A stretch of DNA of 64,000 bases from Heterohyrax brucei (taxonomy: Eukaryota > Chordata > Mammalia > Hyracoidea > Procaviidae). The stretch is from contig CM053141.1 in the NCBI GenBank assembly GCA_028571685.1, positions 53,442,333 to 53,506,332 of the forward strand, given 5' to 3'. Made by a program: the position numbers and the translations under genes. Shown one piece after another: positions 1-11,042 of the stretch (position 1 is its first letter; every line of letters starts with the position of its first letter). A model generated the notes under the pieces. It was given only the letters and a program-made list of their open reading frames with translations, was not told where the DNA came from and did no database searches.

Positions 1-935
1 GACTTAAATCCAAGCAAGCTCCAAAAGGTGAAGTACAAAGTGTGATCCAGGAGGAGATACGCTATACTCCAAAGGAACTACTTGACTTTTCTAACACATA
101 CAAACAGAAACCTGGGGAATATGCTTGGGAATGGCTGTTAAGGGTGTGGGATAATGGTGCAAGGAACATAAAGCTGGATCAGTCTGAATTTCTTGACCTG
201 GGTCCACTGAGCACAGACCCTTCATTCAATGTTTCAGCTCGAGAAGTTAGGAGAGGACCTAACAGTTTGTTTGACTGGATTGCTGAAGCATGGCTGATGC
301 GGTGGCCTACATTAAATCAAGTTGACTTGCCAGACTTGTCTTGGGGTACTGTAGAAGAGGGTATCCAAAGACTTAGGGAAATTGGCATGCTAGAGTGGAT
401 TTATTCAGTTAGGCCTTCAAATCCACACATAGCATGTCCAGAGGACACAACTTTCACCACAACCGTGAGAAACAAATTTGTGAAGGGAGCTCCGGGATCC
501 TTGAAGACTGCTGTGATTGCCATTTTATGTAAATCAGACATGACAGTGGGAGCTGCCCTAGCTGAATTAAGACACCTAACTACAATGGGGCTGACTGGAT
601 CCCGTGGTGGTAAGAGTCAAGTGGCTGCACTCAGTCGACAAAGACGAGGTGGGCGTGTTTACAGTAATGGACAGCAGAGGCAAAATAGTAATCGTGATAA
701 TCTGACTCGTGTGGACATGTGGAACTGGCTCCTTAGTCATGGTGTCCCTAGCAGTGCAATAGATGATCAGCCTACTAAGTATTTACATGATATGTATGAA
801 AGGATGAACTCTAGGTCAGGTGAACAACAGTCTAACTCAAATCGCCAGAAGAGACAGTCGCGGTCCCTCAATCAATTCCCAGACTTGAGCGAGTTTAAGG
901 ACCCACAGCCCCTTGAATGAAGGGGAGGCCAGGTC
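1..935 (+). pseudogene. ERV-L gag-derived part
   Basis: This part codes for a gag-like protein of about 290 residues, with the upstream portion cut off by the window edge. The protein is rich in Trp and Leu in its first half (capsid-like) and basic and Gln/Ser/Arg rich at its C-terminal end, as expected for a nucleic-acid-binding tail. Assignment rests mainly on its position directly before the protease/RT part of an ERV-L element. It is a fossil gene, not a host gene. Confidence 0.7.
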
Positions 936-999
936 CCTTTGAGGAAGAATTCTGATACCCTGCCAAAACTTTACACCATTAATCTTTCTCCTGCCCTTC

Positions 1000-1350
1000 C
1001 CCAAAGGGATCTACGGCCTTTTACGAGAGTGACTGTTCACTGGGGAAAAGGAAATAATCAGACTTTTCGGGGACTACTGGATATTGGCTCTGAACTGACA
1101 CTAATTCCAGGAGACCCAAAACGTCACTGTGGCCCACCAGTAAGAGTGGGGGCATATGGAGGTCAGGTTATTGATGGAGTCTTGGCTCATGTTCGTCTCA
1201 CAGTGGGTCCAGTGGGTCCCCGAACCCATCCTGTAGTAATTTCCCCAGTTCCAGAATGCATAATTGGAATAGATATACTCAGCAATTGGCAGAACTCTCA
1301 CGTTGGATCCCTGACAAGTGGAGTGAGAGCTATTATGGTGGGAAGAGCCA
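1000..1350 (+). pseudogene. ERV-L protease-like part
   Basis: A retropepsin-like stretch precedes the RT. It has a hydrophobic-Asp-x-Gly-Ser type active-site region (around 1065-1110), and a later Ile-Ile-Gly-Ile-Asp segment fits the second conserved region of this fold. In retroviruses this enzyme cuts the gag and pol polyproteins. It lies in the expected place between gag and RT. Confidence 0.65.
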
Positions 1351-1379
1351 AATGGAAGCCACTAGAACTGCCACTGCCT

Positions 1380-2700
1380 AGGAAAATAGTGAACCAAAAG
1401 CAATATCGTATTCCTGGAGGAATTGCTGAAATTACTGCCACCATTAAGGACTTGAAGGACGCAGGGGTGGTGATTCCCACCACATCCCCATTCAATTTGC
1501 CTATTTGGCCTGTGCGAAAAACAGATGGATCTTGGAGAATGACAGTAGATTATCGCAGACTTAACGAGGTGGTAACCCCCATTGCAGCTGCTGTTCCAGA
1601 TGTAGTTTCACTGCTTGAGCAAATTAATACATCTCCTGGTACTTGGTATGCAGCTATTGATCTGGCTAATGCTTTCTTCTCCATACCTGTTTCCAAGGAC
1701 CACCAGAAGCAGTTTGCATTCACCTGGCAAGGCCAACAATACACTTTCACTTGCCTGCCTCAAAGCTACATTAACTCTCCAGCCCTATGTCATAATCTAG
1801 TCCGCAGGGACCTTGATTGCTTCTCTCTTCCACAAGATGTGACACTGGTCCATTATATAGATGACATTATGCTGATTGGACCTAGTAAGGAAGAAATATC
1901 AGTGACTCTGGACTTACTAGTTCAACATTTGCGTGCTAGAGGGTGGGAAATTAATCCCACAAAAATTCAGGCACCTTCCAACTCAGTGAAATTCCTAGGG
2001 GTCCAGTGGTGTGAGGCATGTCTCGATATCCCTTCTAAAGTGAAGGATAAATTATTGCACCTGGCTGGTCCGACAACTAAAAAAGAGGCACAGCGCCTAG
2101 TGGGTCTCTTTGGATTTTGGAGACAACATATTCCTCATTTGGGTGTGCTACTTCGGCCTATTTATCAAGTGACTAGAAAGGCTGCTACTTTTGAGTGGGG
2201 CCCAGAACAGGAGAAGGCTCTGCAACAGGTTCAGGCTGCTGTGCAGGCTGCCCTGCCACTTGGGCCATACGATCCAGCTGATCCAATGGTGCTCGAGGTG
2301 TCAGTGGCAGATAGAGATGCTGTTTGGAGTCTTTGGCAGGCCCCTATTGGCGAATCACAGCACAGACCTTTAGGATTTTGGAGCAAAGCTCTGCCATCCT
2401 CTGCAGATAACTACTCTCCTTTTGAAAAACAACTTTTGGCTTGTTACTGGGCCTTAGTAGAGACTGAGCGCTTAACCATGGGACACCAGGTCACCATGCG
2501 TCCTGAGCTGCCTATCATGAACTGGGTATTGTCTGACCCACAGAGTCATAAAGTTGGACGAGCACAGCAGCACTCCATCATTAAATGGAAGTGGTATATA
2601 CAAGATCGGGCCCGTGCAGGACCTGAAGGCACAAGTAAATTACATGAGGAAGTGGCCCAAATGCCCATGGTCTCCACTCCTGTAACATTACCTCCTGTCT
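1380..2700 (+). pseudogene. ERV-L reverse transcriptase part
   Basis: RT fingers and palm motifs are clear: [11 protein letters not shown] near 1530-1565, a Leu-Pro-Gln-Ser segment near 1760, and the catalytic Tyr-Ile-Asp-Asp at about 1855-1866. The connection region follows. ERV-L pol is known to resemble foamy virus pol more than that of gamma- or betaretroviruses. Confidence 0.88.
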
Positions 2701-2739
2701 CCCAGTTTGCACCTATGGCCTCATGGGGAATTCCTTATG

Positions 2740-3290
2740 ACCAGCTGACCGAGGCAGAGAAAACTCGTGCTTGGTTTACAGATGGTTCTGCGTGGTATGC
2801 CGGCACCACTCGAAAGTGGACAGCAGCAGCACTACAGCCCCTTTCTGGGACCTCCCTCAAGGACAGTGGTGAAAGCAAATCCTCCCAGTGGGCAGAACTT
2901 CGAGCAGTGCATATGGTTGTTCACTTTGCTTGGAAGGAGAGGTGGCCAGATGTGCGGCTGTATACCGATTCATGGGCTGTGGCCAATGGCTTGGCCAGTT
3001 GGTCAGGGACTTGGAAGGAACATGACTGGAAGATTGGAGACAAGGATTTATGGGGGAGAGGTATGTGGATAGACCTCTCTGAATGGGCCAAAGAAGTGAA
3101 GATATTTGTGTCTCATGTGAATGCTCATCAAAGAGTAACCTCAGCAGAGGATGAGTTTAACAATCAAGTGGATAGGATGACCCGCTCTGTGGGAACCAAT
3201 CATCCTCTTTCTCTGGCTACCTCTGTCATTGCTCAGTGGGCCCATGAACAAAGTGGTCATGGTGGCAGGGACAGTGGTTATGCATGGGCC
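2740..3290 (+). pseudogene. ERV-L RNase H part
   Basis: Downstream of the RT is an RNase H domain with a Phe-Thr-Asp-Gly-Ser-Ala start near 2778, a Glu-Leu-Arg-Ala segment near 2900 and a Tyr-Thr-Asp-Ser segment near 2963, followed by a Val-Asn-Ala-His region near 3120. These are the expected acidic and His signature regions in their usual order. Confidence 0.82.
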
Positions 3291-3329
3291 TAGCAACATG
3301 GGCTCCCGCTCACCAAGGCTGACTTGGCT

Positions 3330-3900
3330 ACAGCCACTGCTGAGTGCCCAATCTGCCAGCAGCAGAGACCAACACTGAGTCCTCGATATGGCACTGTTCC
3401 TCGAGGTGATCAGCCGGCAACCTGGTGGCAAGTTGATTACATTGGACTGCTTCCACCATGGAAAGGAAAGCTTTTTGTCCTCACTGGGATAGATACTTAC
3501 TCTGGATATGGATTTGCCTACCTGGCACGACATGCTTCTGCCAAAACTACCATCCGTGGACTTACAGAATGCCTCATCCACCGTCATGGAATCCCACACA
3601 GCATTGCCTCTGATCAAGGGACTCACTTCACAGCAAATGAAGTGCGGCAGTGGGCCCATGCTCACGGAATTCACTGGTCTTACCATGTTCCCCATCATCC
3701 TGAAGCAGCTGGCTTGATAGAACAATGGAATGGTCTCCTGAAGACACAATTACGCTGCCAGCTAGGTGGCAGTACCTTGCAGGGTTGGGGAAATGTTCTC
3801 CAGGAGGCTGTGTATGCTCTAAACCAGCATCCAGTATACAGTGCTGTTTCTCCTATTGCCAGGATTCATGGGTCCAGGAATCAAGGGGTGGAAACGGGAG
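3330..3900 (+). pseudogene. ERV-L integrase part
   Basis: The segment opens with a Cys-x2-Cys pair (the end of an HHCC zinc-binding region) and then Gln-Val-Asp-Tyr-Ile-Gly. It continues with Thr-Gly-Ile-Asp-Thr-Tyr-Ser-Gly-Tyr, Ser-Asp-Gln-Gly-Thr-His-Phe near 3610 and a His-Pro-Glu-Ala region near 3695, the DDE catalytic core of retroviral integrases. It joins directly to the dUTPase part. Confidence 0.88.
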
Positions 3901-3939
3901 TGGCACCACTCACTGTTACCCCTAGTGACCCACTTGCAA

Positions 3940-4270
3940 GATTTTTGCTTCCTGTCCCCATGACTTTATGTTCTGCAGGACTAAATGTCTTAGTTCCGAA
4001 GGGAGGAATGCTGCCGCCTGGAGACACATCAACGATTCCACTGAACTGGAAGCTAAAATTGCCACCAGGCCATTTGGGGCTCCTTGTACCTCTGGATCAA
4101 CAGACAAAGAAGGGAGTTACAATACTGGCCGGTGTGATTGATCCTGACTATGAAGATGAAATTGGATTGACATTACATAACGGAAGTAAAGAAGAGTATG
4201 TTTGGAATGCAGGAGATCCCTTAGGACGCCTCCTAGTACTACCATGTCCTGTGATTAAGGTCAATGGAAA
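3940..4270 (+). pseudogene. ERV-L dUTPase part
   Basis: After integrase comes a trimeric dUTPase-like domain. It has a Gly-His-Leu-Gly-Leu-Leu-Val-Pro motif near 4070, a Thr-Ile-Leu-Ala-Gly-Val-Ile-Asp-Pro-Asp-Tyr motif near 4125 (substrate-binding region) and a Gly-Asp-Pro-Leu-Gly-Arg-Leu-Leu region near 4215. dUTPase downstream of integrase is an established ERV-L feature; other retroviruses place it in other positions. The usual role is to keep dUTP low during reverse transcription. This copy is a fossil. Confidence 0.85.
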
Positions 4271-4669
4271 ACTTCAGCAACCCAACTCCAAAATGAGTGA
4301 TAATAGCCCAGACCCTTCAGGAATGAAGGTTTGGGTCACCTCACCAGGCAAGGAACCACAACCAGCTGAGGTACTTGCTGAGGGCAAAGGGAATACAGAA
4401 TGGGTTGTAGAAGAAGGTAGTTCTAAATATCAGTTACGGCCACGCGACCAGTTGCAGAAACGAGGACTGTAATTGCTATGGGTATTCCTGCTTTGTATGT
4501 GTGTACTGGATATTTTGTTTACTTATGAAACATAAGATGTAAATGGGTTAATGCATTTTCAGTTGTACATGTGTTAGTTATATTGTGTTGACATAAGTAT
4601 GCCTTTGTAACTGTACCCCTTCAGAGACTGTGCATGGTAAGGTGAGATGTGTGCAGATGCCAAGTTGAC

Positions 4670-4679
4670 AAGGGGTAGA
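4670..4679 (+). other. polypurine tract before 3' LTR
   Basis: A short purine run lies just before the TGTGGTGG start of the LTR, at the place where plus-strand DNA priming occurs in retroviruses. About 200 bp of non-coding DNA separate it from the dUTPase part, leaving no room for env. Confidence 0.55.
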
Positions 4680-4680
4680 T

Positions 4681-5126
4681 TGTGGTGGTCAGGATTATGT
4701 CAACTTGGCTACTACCTATTTGGCTGCTGTATTAAGTGGCAGGGCGGGGTTTGTGGTGACTCCCTGCCCCTCGGCTCTCATCTCGTGACACGGGACTACG
4801 GCTGCTGATTGCTCACGTGGCCAGGAGCTCCTGCTCTCTGGTTCCAGCATCTGGTTCCGGGACTTGAGCTAGCAGCTGTTGGGCTCATCAGTCCTTACAG
4901 TCGGCACGTGAGAGTCCTGCTCCCTGACCTGCCGATCCTGGGTTCTCCAGCCTCTATCACTTCGTCTCGCCACCAGCTTGGGATCCACTGACCCACACAA
5001 CTGGTGATCTGCAACTCTGGTCTCTGACTTACTGACCTTGGGTTCCTCAGCTTCTGTGGACACGTGAGACTTGTGCCAGAGCTTGGGACATTCAGCTTCT
5101 GTGATTACAAAACCCAGCCTAAGACA
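4681..5126 (+). repeat. 3' LTR of the ERV-L provirus (MLT2-related)
   Basis: The LTR starts TGTGGTGGTCAGGATTATGT and ends CAGCCTAAGACA, giving TG...CA ends and about 446 bp. The start (motif GTCAACTTGGCT) resembles MLT2-type LTRs of ERV-L and the solo LTR at 48134-48809. The middle is GC-richer than its surroundings, as expected for a promoter region. The 5-bp target duplication cannot be tested because the 5' LTR is outside the window. Confidence 0.75.
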
Positions 5127-6961
5127 ATAGCTAAAGCAAATGGAAGACATGATGAGGTAAAAGCTGACCAAAAGATTTCAAAGAAATGCACAAGAAAAAA
5201 AAAGTATTATAACAACATGATGCAAAGATCTGCTGTTAGAAAACCAAAAGGAAAGGACCCGCTTGGCATATCTGAGCCGAAAAAACTGAACTAAAATTCA
5301 AGCTTTGAGTTGCAATATTGAAGAATTTTATAGCCCAAATATTGAGTGACCAAAGAAGAATAAAAGATAGATAGAAGGAATACACAGTCACCGCACCAGA
5401 AAGAATTGGTTGATATACTACTGTTTCAGGAGGTAGCAAATAATCGAGAGTCAATAGCACTGAAGGGAGAAATATAAGCTACACTAGAAACATTGGCCAA
5501 AAAAAAATTGACAAGCCTTCAGGAATTGACAGAATACCAATCAAGATGTTTTAATGAATGACTGGGATGCTGGTGGTGCTCACTCATCTGTGCCAAGGAA
5601 TTTGGAAGACAGATACCTGGGCAACTGACTGGAAGATACCCGTATTTTTACCCATTCCAAAAAAGGTGATTCCATAGAACATGAAAAGTATTACAGTATC
5701 TTTAATATCACATAAAAGTAAAATTTTTCTGAAAATAATTTTACAGGGGTTGCAGCAGTACATCTGATGCAGAGAACTGCCGGAAATCCAGCCAGATTCG
5801 GGAAAGGATGTGAAATGAGGTATATCCACTGTTGATAACGGATGGATCTTGGTTGAAAGCAAAGAATACTAGAAAGGTATTTACTTGTGATTTATTGATT
5901 ATGCTAAGGCATTTTACTGTGAGGATCATAAAAATTTATGGAAAACATGGCCAAGAATTGGAATTTCAGAACACTTAATTTTACTCCTGTGGAATTAGTA
6001 TATAGAATTAGAGGCAGTCACTCAAACAGAATATGTGATATTACATGGTTCAAAATCAGGAAAGGGGAAAGATGTGTGTTAGGAACTGTAACCTTTTATC
6101 ATATTTATTCAGTCTGTGTGCTGAGCAAATAATCTGAGAACTTGGATAATATAAAGTAAAATGTAGCAACAAGATTAGCAGAAGACTCAATAGTAGCCTG
6201 CATTATGCCGGTGGCACAACCTTGCTTGCTGAAAATAAAGAAGACTTAAATCATTTACTGATAAAGATCAAAGGTCAGAGCCTTTAGTATGCATTAAAAT
6301 TCAATATAAAGAAAAGAAAAACCCTTACAACTAGACCAATAAGCAACATCATGATAAATGGAGAGGAGTAAAGAATGAAGCTGTCAAGGATTTCATTTTA
6401 CTTGGATCCACAAACTGTAGTCAAGAAATCAAATGACCTGCTGCACTGAGCAAATCTGCTGCAACAGACCACTTTAAAGTGTTCAAAAGCCAAGATGTCA
6501 ATCTGAGGACTAAGGTACACCTAACCTAAGTCATGGAATTTTCAGTTGCCTCATATGCATGTGAAAGCTGAACAATGAATATAGAAGACAGAAGAATTGA
6601 TAATCTTGAATAAAGGTATTGTCAAAGAATATTAACTATACCATGGACTATCAGAAGAATGAACAAATCTGTCTTGGAAGAACTATAACCAGAGTGATAC
6701 TTGGGAGAGAGAATGGTGAGATTTCTCAAATGCTTTGTGTGCATTATCACGAGGGACCAGTTGTAGGAGAAGAACATCATAGCGGGTGAAATTAAGGGTG
6801 AGGAAAAAATAGGAAGAACCTAGACAAGGTTCTCAAATGGTCTCAATAGCGATAACAATGGTCTCAAACATAGCAACGATTAGGAATGTGGTGCTGGGCC
6901 CAACAGTGTATCCTTCTGTTGTATGCACATTGGTGTGAGTTGGATGGTGCCTAACAACAAC
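5127..6961 (+). mobile_element. RTE LINE copy A, 5'-truncated within window
   Basis: The second half of an RTE LINE in plus orientation, recognised by matching several other copies in this window. It contains RT-coding remains (for example Phe-Ile-Asp-Tyr-type and Ala-Asp-Asp-type segments with many stops and indels), a CTTGGATCCAC segment near 6400 and a tail TGGTGCCTAACAACAA. It is very degraded, with no frame longer than about 100 codons. RTE similarity runs right up to the LTR end, so the rest of this copy may lie on the other side of the provirus, outside the window. Confidence 0.82.
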
Positions 6962-7334
6962 CCTTTACAACTCTCTTAGGTTTTAAGTGTTCAAACTTGT
7001 CCCAGTGCAAACTAAGGAAAAAAGAGGTGGTGTACCCAAAGCAAGTCTCATTTTAGTCCAGTGATTCCATTGTGGTTTTTATGGGTTTAGTCAAAAATCT
7101 GTCAGTAACAATACTTATTTAAATATTCAGCAGCTATATCACTCAAACAAATAAACATACTTGCTGAAAAAATCAGGTACAAACTTATAGCCTAGACAGA
7201 ATGAGACAAATTATTCACTGGTGTTCTGAATTATATATGCAGTTGGCCCTTGATATCTCTGTGTTCCCTGTATATGGTTTCAACCAATCAAGGATGGAAA
7301 ATATTGAGAGGAAGAGTTCTATTTATGTAGCTTT
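6962..7334. other. unassigned DNA; possible DNA-transposon end at 7240-7320
   Basis: No gene is seen. The stretch at about 7240-7320 starts CAGTTGGCCCTTGATATCTC and has a TTTCAACCAATCAAGG-like block reminiscent of terminal regions of Tigger-type transposons. That link is from memory and weak. Confidence 0.3.
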
Positions 7335-7425
7335 GAACTCCACATTTACAGTTCAAATCTGCACAGTGGCACTATGAAGGATCTGGTGGTCTGCTTCGGT
7401 AAACATCACAGCTCATAAAGTCTAT
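7335..7425 (+). repeat. AfroSINE fragment (middle part)
   Basis: It matches the middle of the longer AfroSINE form, with a GTTCAAATCTGC box B-like piece, then GGTGGTCTGCTTCGGTAAA and CATCACAGCTC. It lacks the RTE-like tail and abuts RTE copy B. Confidence 0.5.
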
Positions 7426-7471
7426 GAAAGATAAAAATAAGAAATTTAGGAGGCTATTTAATGAAATCTAG

Positions 7472-8694
7472 TGTAAGCAACATCTTGATAAAGAAAATAT
7501 TTAAGTTGCCAAGGATTTCATTTTACTTGGATCTACAATTAACATCCGTGGACACGGCGGAAGGGATATGAAATGATGTATTGTGTATTGGGTGCATCTG
7601 CTGTAAATGACCTCTTTAAAGTGTTACTTTGAAGACTGAGATGTATTTGAGCCAGGGAGGTATTTTCATTCATATCATATGCATGTGGAAGTTGGACAAC
7701 GAATAAGAAAGTCCTGAGAAGAACTGATGTCTTTGAATTACAGTGTTGGCAAACAGTATTAAATTTACCATGGGATCCCAAACAATGAACAGATATGTCT
7801 TGGAAGAAGCATAAACAGGATGTTTCTCAGGAGAGAAAATGGTAAGATTTGGTCTAACTTACTTAGGACATGTTATCAGGTGGGACCAGTCTCTGGAGAA
7901 GAATGTCATGCTTTGTAAAATAAGGGGTCAATGAAAAAGACAAAGACCCTCAATAAGATGGATTGACATAATTGTTGCAACCATGGTCTCAAAACACAGC
8001 AACAATTTTGAGAATGGTTCATGTCTTAGTTATCTAGTGCTGTTGTAACAAAAATGCCACAAGTAGAAGACTTTAACAAAGATAAATTTATTTCCTCCCA
8101 GTGAATAGGCTAAAAGTCCAAATTCAGGATGTGTGCTCCAGGCTTTGTTTCCTGGCTGAAGAGAAAGGTCCTTGTGAAGCATCAGTCTTCCTTGGGTCTG
8201 AGAGCATCCCACTGCAAGAACCTCGGGTGCAAAGGACCTTCTCTGTTCCTGGTGCTGCTTTCTTAATTGTATGAGGTCCCCTAATTCTCTATTGTTATCC
8301 CTTTGCTTTTATCTCTTGGGAGATGGAAGGTGATGCAGGCCACGTGCCAAGGGAATTTCCTTTATACTAGATCAGGGATGTAACCTTAGCAAGGTTGCTA
8401 CAGTCCCAACTCTAATCCTCTCTACATGATACAATCTTACCCCATTAACCTCAGGCAGAGATTAGGATTTACTACATATACAAAAGTTACAATAAAAAAT
8501 AGGATAAGCACATAACACTGGGAATCATGGCCCAACCAAATAGCTATAAACATTTTGGCCAAGCATTTTGGGGGAAACACATTAATCCATGGCAGCGCAA
8601 AAGTCAGTAATATTTCATTCTGTTGTATATAGGGTCACTAGGAGTCAGAACCTACTCAATTGTATCTAACAACAACAACAACAATATATATGAA
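7472..8694 (+). mobile_element. RTE LINE copy B, split by a solo LTR
   Basis: A 3' fragment of RTE in plus orientation, starting near the block GTAAGCAACATCTTGATAAA and ending in a (AAC)n tail at 8677-8694. The RTE sequence stops at 8021 and resumes at 8595-8600, with an LTR between. The copy is heavily decayed and carries no meaningful frame. Confidence 0.82.
8022..8594 (-). repeat. solo LTR, family 1 copy 1 (MaLR/MLT1-like ends)
   Basis: Plus-strand ends are TGTCTTAGTTATC and CCATGGCA, so it is TG...CA in both readings. Read on the minus strand it ends ...CTAAGACA, as MLT1-type LTRs do. Flanks are GTTCA (8017-8021) and GCGCA (8595-8599), a decayed 5-bp target duplication inside RTE copy B. 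About 570 bp, no internal coding part, so a solo LTR. Three more copies lie in this window. Confidence 0.75.
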
Positions 8695-9799
8695 TAATAT
8701 AAGTTTTTCGAACAGAAATGACACAGACAAGAAGAGAGAAAATGATCAAGGAAATAATACAAGGAAATTTCACAAGATTGGAGGATATGCATTTCCAGAG
8801 TGATAGTGTACAAAAATGACATACATCAAGGCGTATCAGGGAGAATTATAAAATCTTGATGACACATTTTCTCCACTCTTAAGAACAACATAGAAAGAAA
8901 AAAAGAAACTGTTACAATGTCTTCAATAGTCTAAAGTGAGTTGATTTCTAGCCTAAAATTCTGTGTTCTATCTAAGTACTAAGGGTGAAGGCAGAGCAAA
9001 TACATTACAAACACTAGCTTAAAAATGTTATTCCTTGTATTTTCTCTCAAAAGGATACTGGAGGCTGTATCCACAAAACCAAGGAAGAAAGCAAGATCAT
9101 ATGGACACAAAAAGCTTGAAATTCAAAATAGGGAAAAAGTGAAGAGAGTTCCGAAGGTGGTGGTGAAAAGGAATTCTGGGATATAGTTGCTCATCTGATA
9201 TAGAAGACAGTAGTATAAAAGAAACACATCAAAGAAATCCCAGGGTGGGTTTTTTCTGGGAAAATAAAATTGATTTGTTTGAATGACTGAAGAGATTTAA
9301 ACAACTGATAATTTTCATTGATGTTAAATTAGTGATAAGTGAATTGATAACAGACTAACCAAAATGATAGCAAAAGACAAGTCAGTAATTATTCCAAAGA
9401 TGGGGCAGGGGGTAGGGGTAGGGTGGTGGACGAAGCAGAAGACAAAAACTAATCCTTACAAGTCGTTAAGACTTTTCCAAAAATAATTGGTTCTTTCGTT
9501 CCAATAGCAGTGTCACCTAACAGTAGTGTCCCTCAGCATTCCCTTGAATTCAGTGTACCTATTGTCACTAGATTTGGCCAAAGCAGTGTGAGTAGAAGTG
9601 GTATATGGTGATTCAAGGCAGAATCTTTGGGAGTCAACATGTGTCTTTTATTTGTACTGCCAAGTAAAGGCTGGGGTTGTGACTGACAATATCTGCACAC
9701 CATGAATCCATATGCCAGAGTGAGACAAAGGACACCATGGGGCAAAGTCCCCAGCAGCCTAACAAAGGAAATACAGAAGTGAGCAAGAAATAAATCTTT
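8695..9799. other. no gene; old LINE-like remains at about 8710-9400
   Basis: The segment around 8720-9100 (blocks such as ATGATCAAGGAAATAATACA and GATTTCTAGCCTAAAATTC) reads like decayed LINE coding DNA of an old family, possibly HAL1 or L1. I could not fix the family. A G-rich run (GGGGCAGGGGGTAGGGGTAG) lies at about 9403-9423. Nothing gene-like is seen. Confidence 0.35.
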
Positions 9800-10400
9800 T
9801 TTTCTGTTTCATGAGACCGTGTTACACTTGGACTGGAAAATCCTGGAATGACTTCCCATTTTATCAGAGTAAATGCAAAACCCTCACATAGCCTGCAAGA
9901 CTGTATGGACTCCACTCTGATTCATTAACAAGTATCTTCTCCTTATATACTTAGCTACAGCTGCTCATTACAATACTTATATATCCTGCACTGGACCTTC
10001 TCTTCTTAAGGTCTTTTCACTGACTGTTCTCTTTGCCTGGAACATACTACTTCCAAATGTCCTCTTGCTTAGCTCCTTCATGATTTTTTGTGTTTTTGGT
10101 GAAATCTTATCTCTCTTTGAGGTTTACCCTGAGCCCTCATTCTCGGCATGACTGGTCACCCAATTGTCTTAAGTCTATTTATTTTGTCTAGAACTTGTCA
10201 TTTTTTCACATAGAAAATACATTATCTCTTCATTTATTAAGTCTATTGTTCATGTTCAGTCTCTTCCTACTAAACTGCAGCATCAGCCAAGGAGGAAGAT
10301 GTGTGTGCTCTTTCATGGTACCCAACATGTCCTTAACGGTGCCTGGCACATCTTAATGGCTTAAGAAATATTTGCTGAAATGTGAATGAAGGCTCTAAAC
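9800..10400 (+). repeat. L2 LINE 3' end
   Basis: The pattern of L2 3' ends is recognisable: CTTTGCCTGGAACATACTAC, a CTCATGATTTT-like block, GCCTGGCACATCTTAATGG and ATTTGCTGAAATGTGAATGA at the end. Divergence is high, as expected for this ancient family. Confidence 0.65.
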
Positions 10401-10479
10401 AAATTTTAGTAGAAAAAAAAGTATGTTTAAAGACTACATTTATTCACATTAACCTTAGTTATATACTTTAAAATTTTAC

Positions 10480-11042
10480 CTGACAATTAAATTTTTTTCT
10501 CTCTCTTTTTTTTTATTAAGACTGAGTGAAAATGTACATTCCCGTATAAATTTACATGCCCACCTATATGCAGTTTCCACTGCTCTCCCTGCCCGGTGAT
10601 AGCACACTATTCCTCTCTGCTCCATACATGTCTCATCCTCCCAACAGTCTCCTTTCCCCTTCTCTCCACCCACTCTGCTTCCTCCAGCCAGAGGTCAGCA
10701 GGATGATATCCTGTAGATGCATAGAACCATAAAGTGCATCCAGCATATGGTGACTCTGCATCGTCAAGTGCAATCCATTCGTGTCCAAAGAGTGGACCTT
10801 CGTTTTGATTTATGAGCAAGGGCAACATCAGGGCCGGGGGCCGTGCCCCCAGGGGAACCCCCAAACCGCTGGGCCATCAATTGAGGTCTTTTAGTATAGA
10901 TCTCAGGATGCACCCCTTTTTATTCCTATGTTGCCAGTGAGACTCAACTTTGTGAGATCCATCGTGGCTGTCACAGGTGGTGACTGGGCACCATCCGGTT
11001 CTTCTGGTCCCAAGTCGATGTAGGCACCCACTCTTTTCCCAA
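10480..11042 (-). mobile_element. L1 3' UTR fragment, antisense
   Basis: This is the reverse complement of the same L1 3' UTR seen at 57100-57658, with the poly-A tail appearing as T-rich DNA at 10490-10516. Shared blocks include GACTGGGCACCATCCGGTTC-like and TCGATGTAGGCACCCACTC. It is cut off at its 5' side near 11042 and carries no ORF2. Confidence 0.85.

Larger units (their letters stand above)
1..5126 (+). mobile_element. ERV-L (class III) endogenous retrovirus, 3' part of provirus
   Basis: This is the downstream part of a fossil provirus of the ERV-L group. In order it carries a gag-derived part, protease-like, reverse transcriptase, RNase H, integrase and dUTPase parts, a purine-rich tract and a 3' LTR. 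A dUTPase placed after integrase and the lack of any env-sized space are hallmarks of mammalian ERV-L. The 5' LTR, primer site and start of gag lie outside the window. The copy is broken, with about two breaks in the visible part, but is otherwise well kept, so it is probably younger than most ERV-L/MLT2 fossils. The DNA following the LTR reads as RTE LINE sequence, which suggests the provirus landed inside an RTE copy. Confidence 0.9.

Noticed and set aside
4270-4680. Possible env gene in the provirus
   Set aside because: Only a short tail and about 200 bp of non-coding DNA lie before the purine tract and LTR; ERV-L elements lack env.
9401-9425. G-quadruplex promoter element
   Set aside because: A single G-rich run without CpG context or nearby gene.
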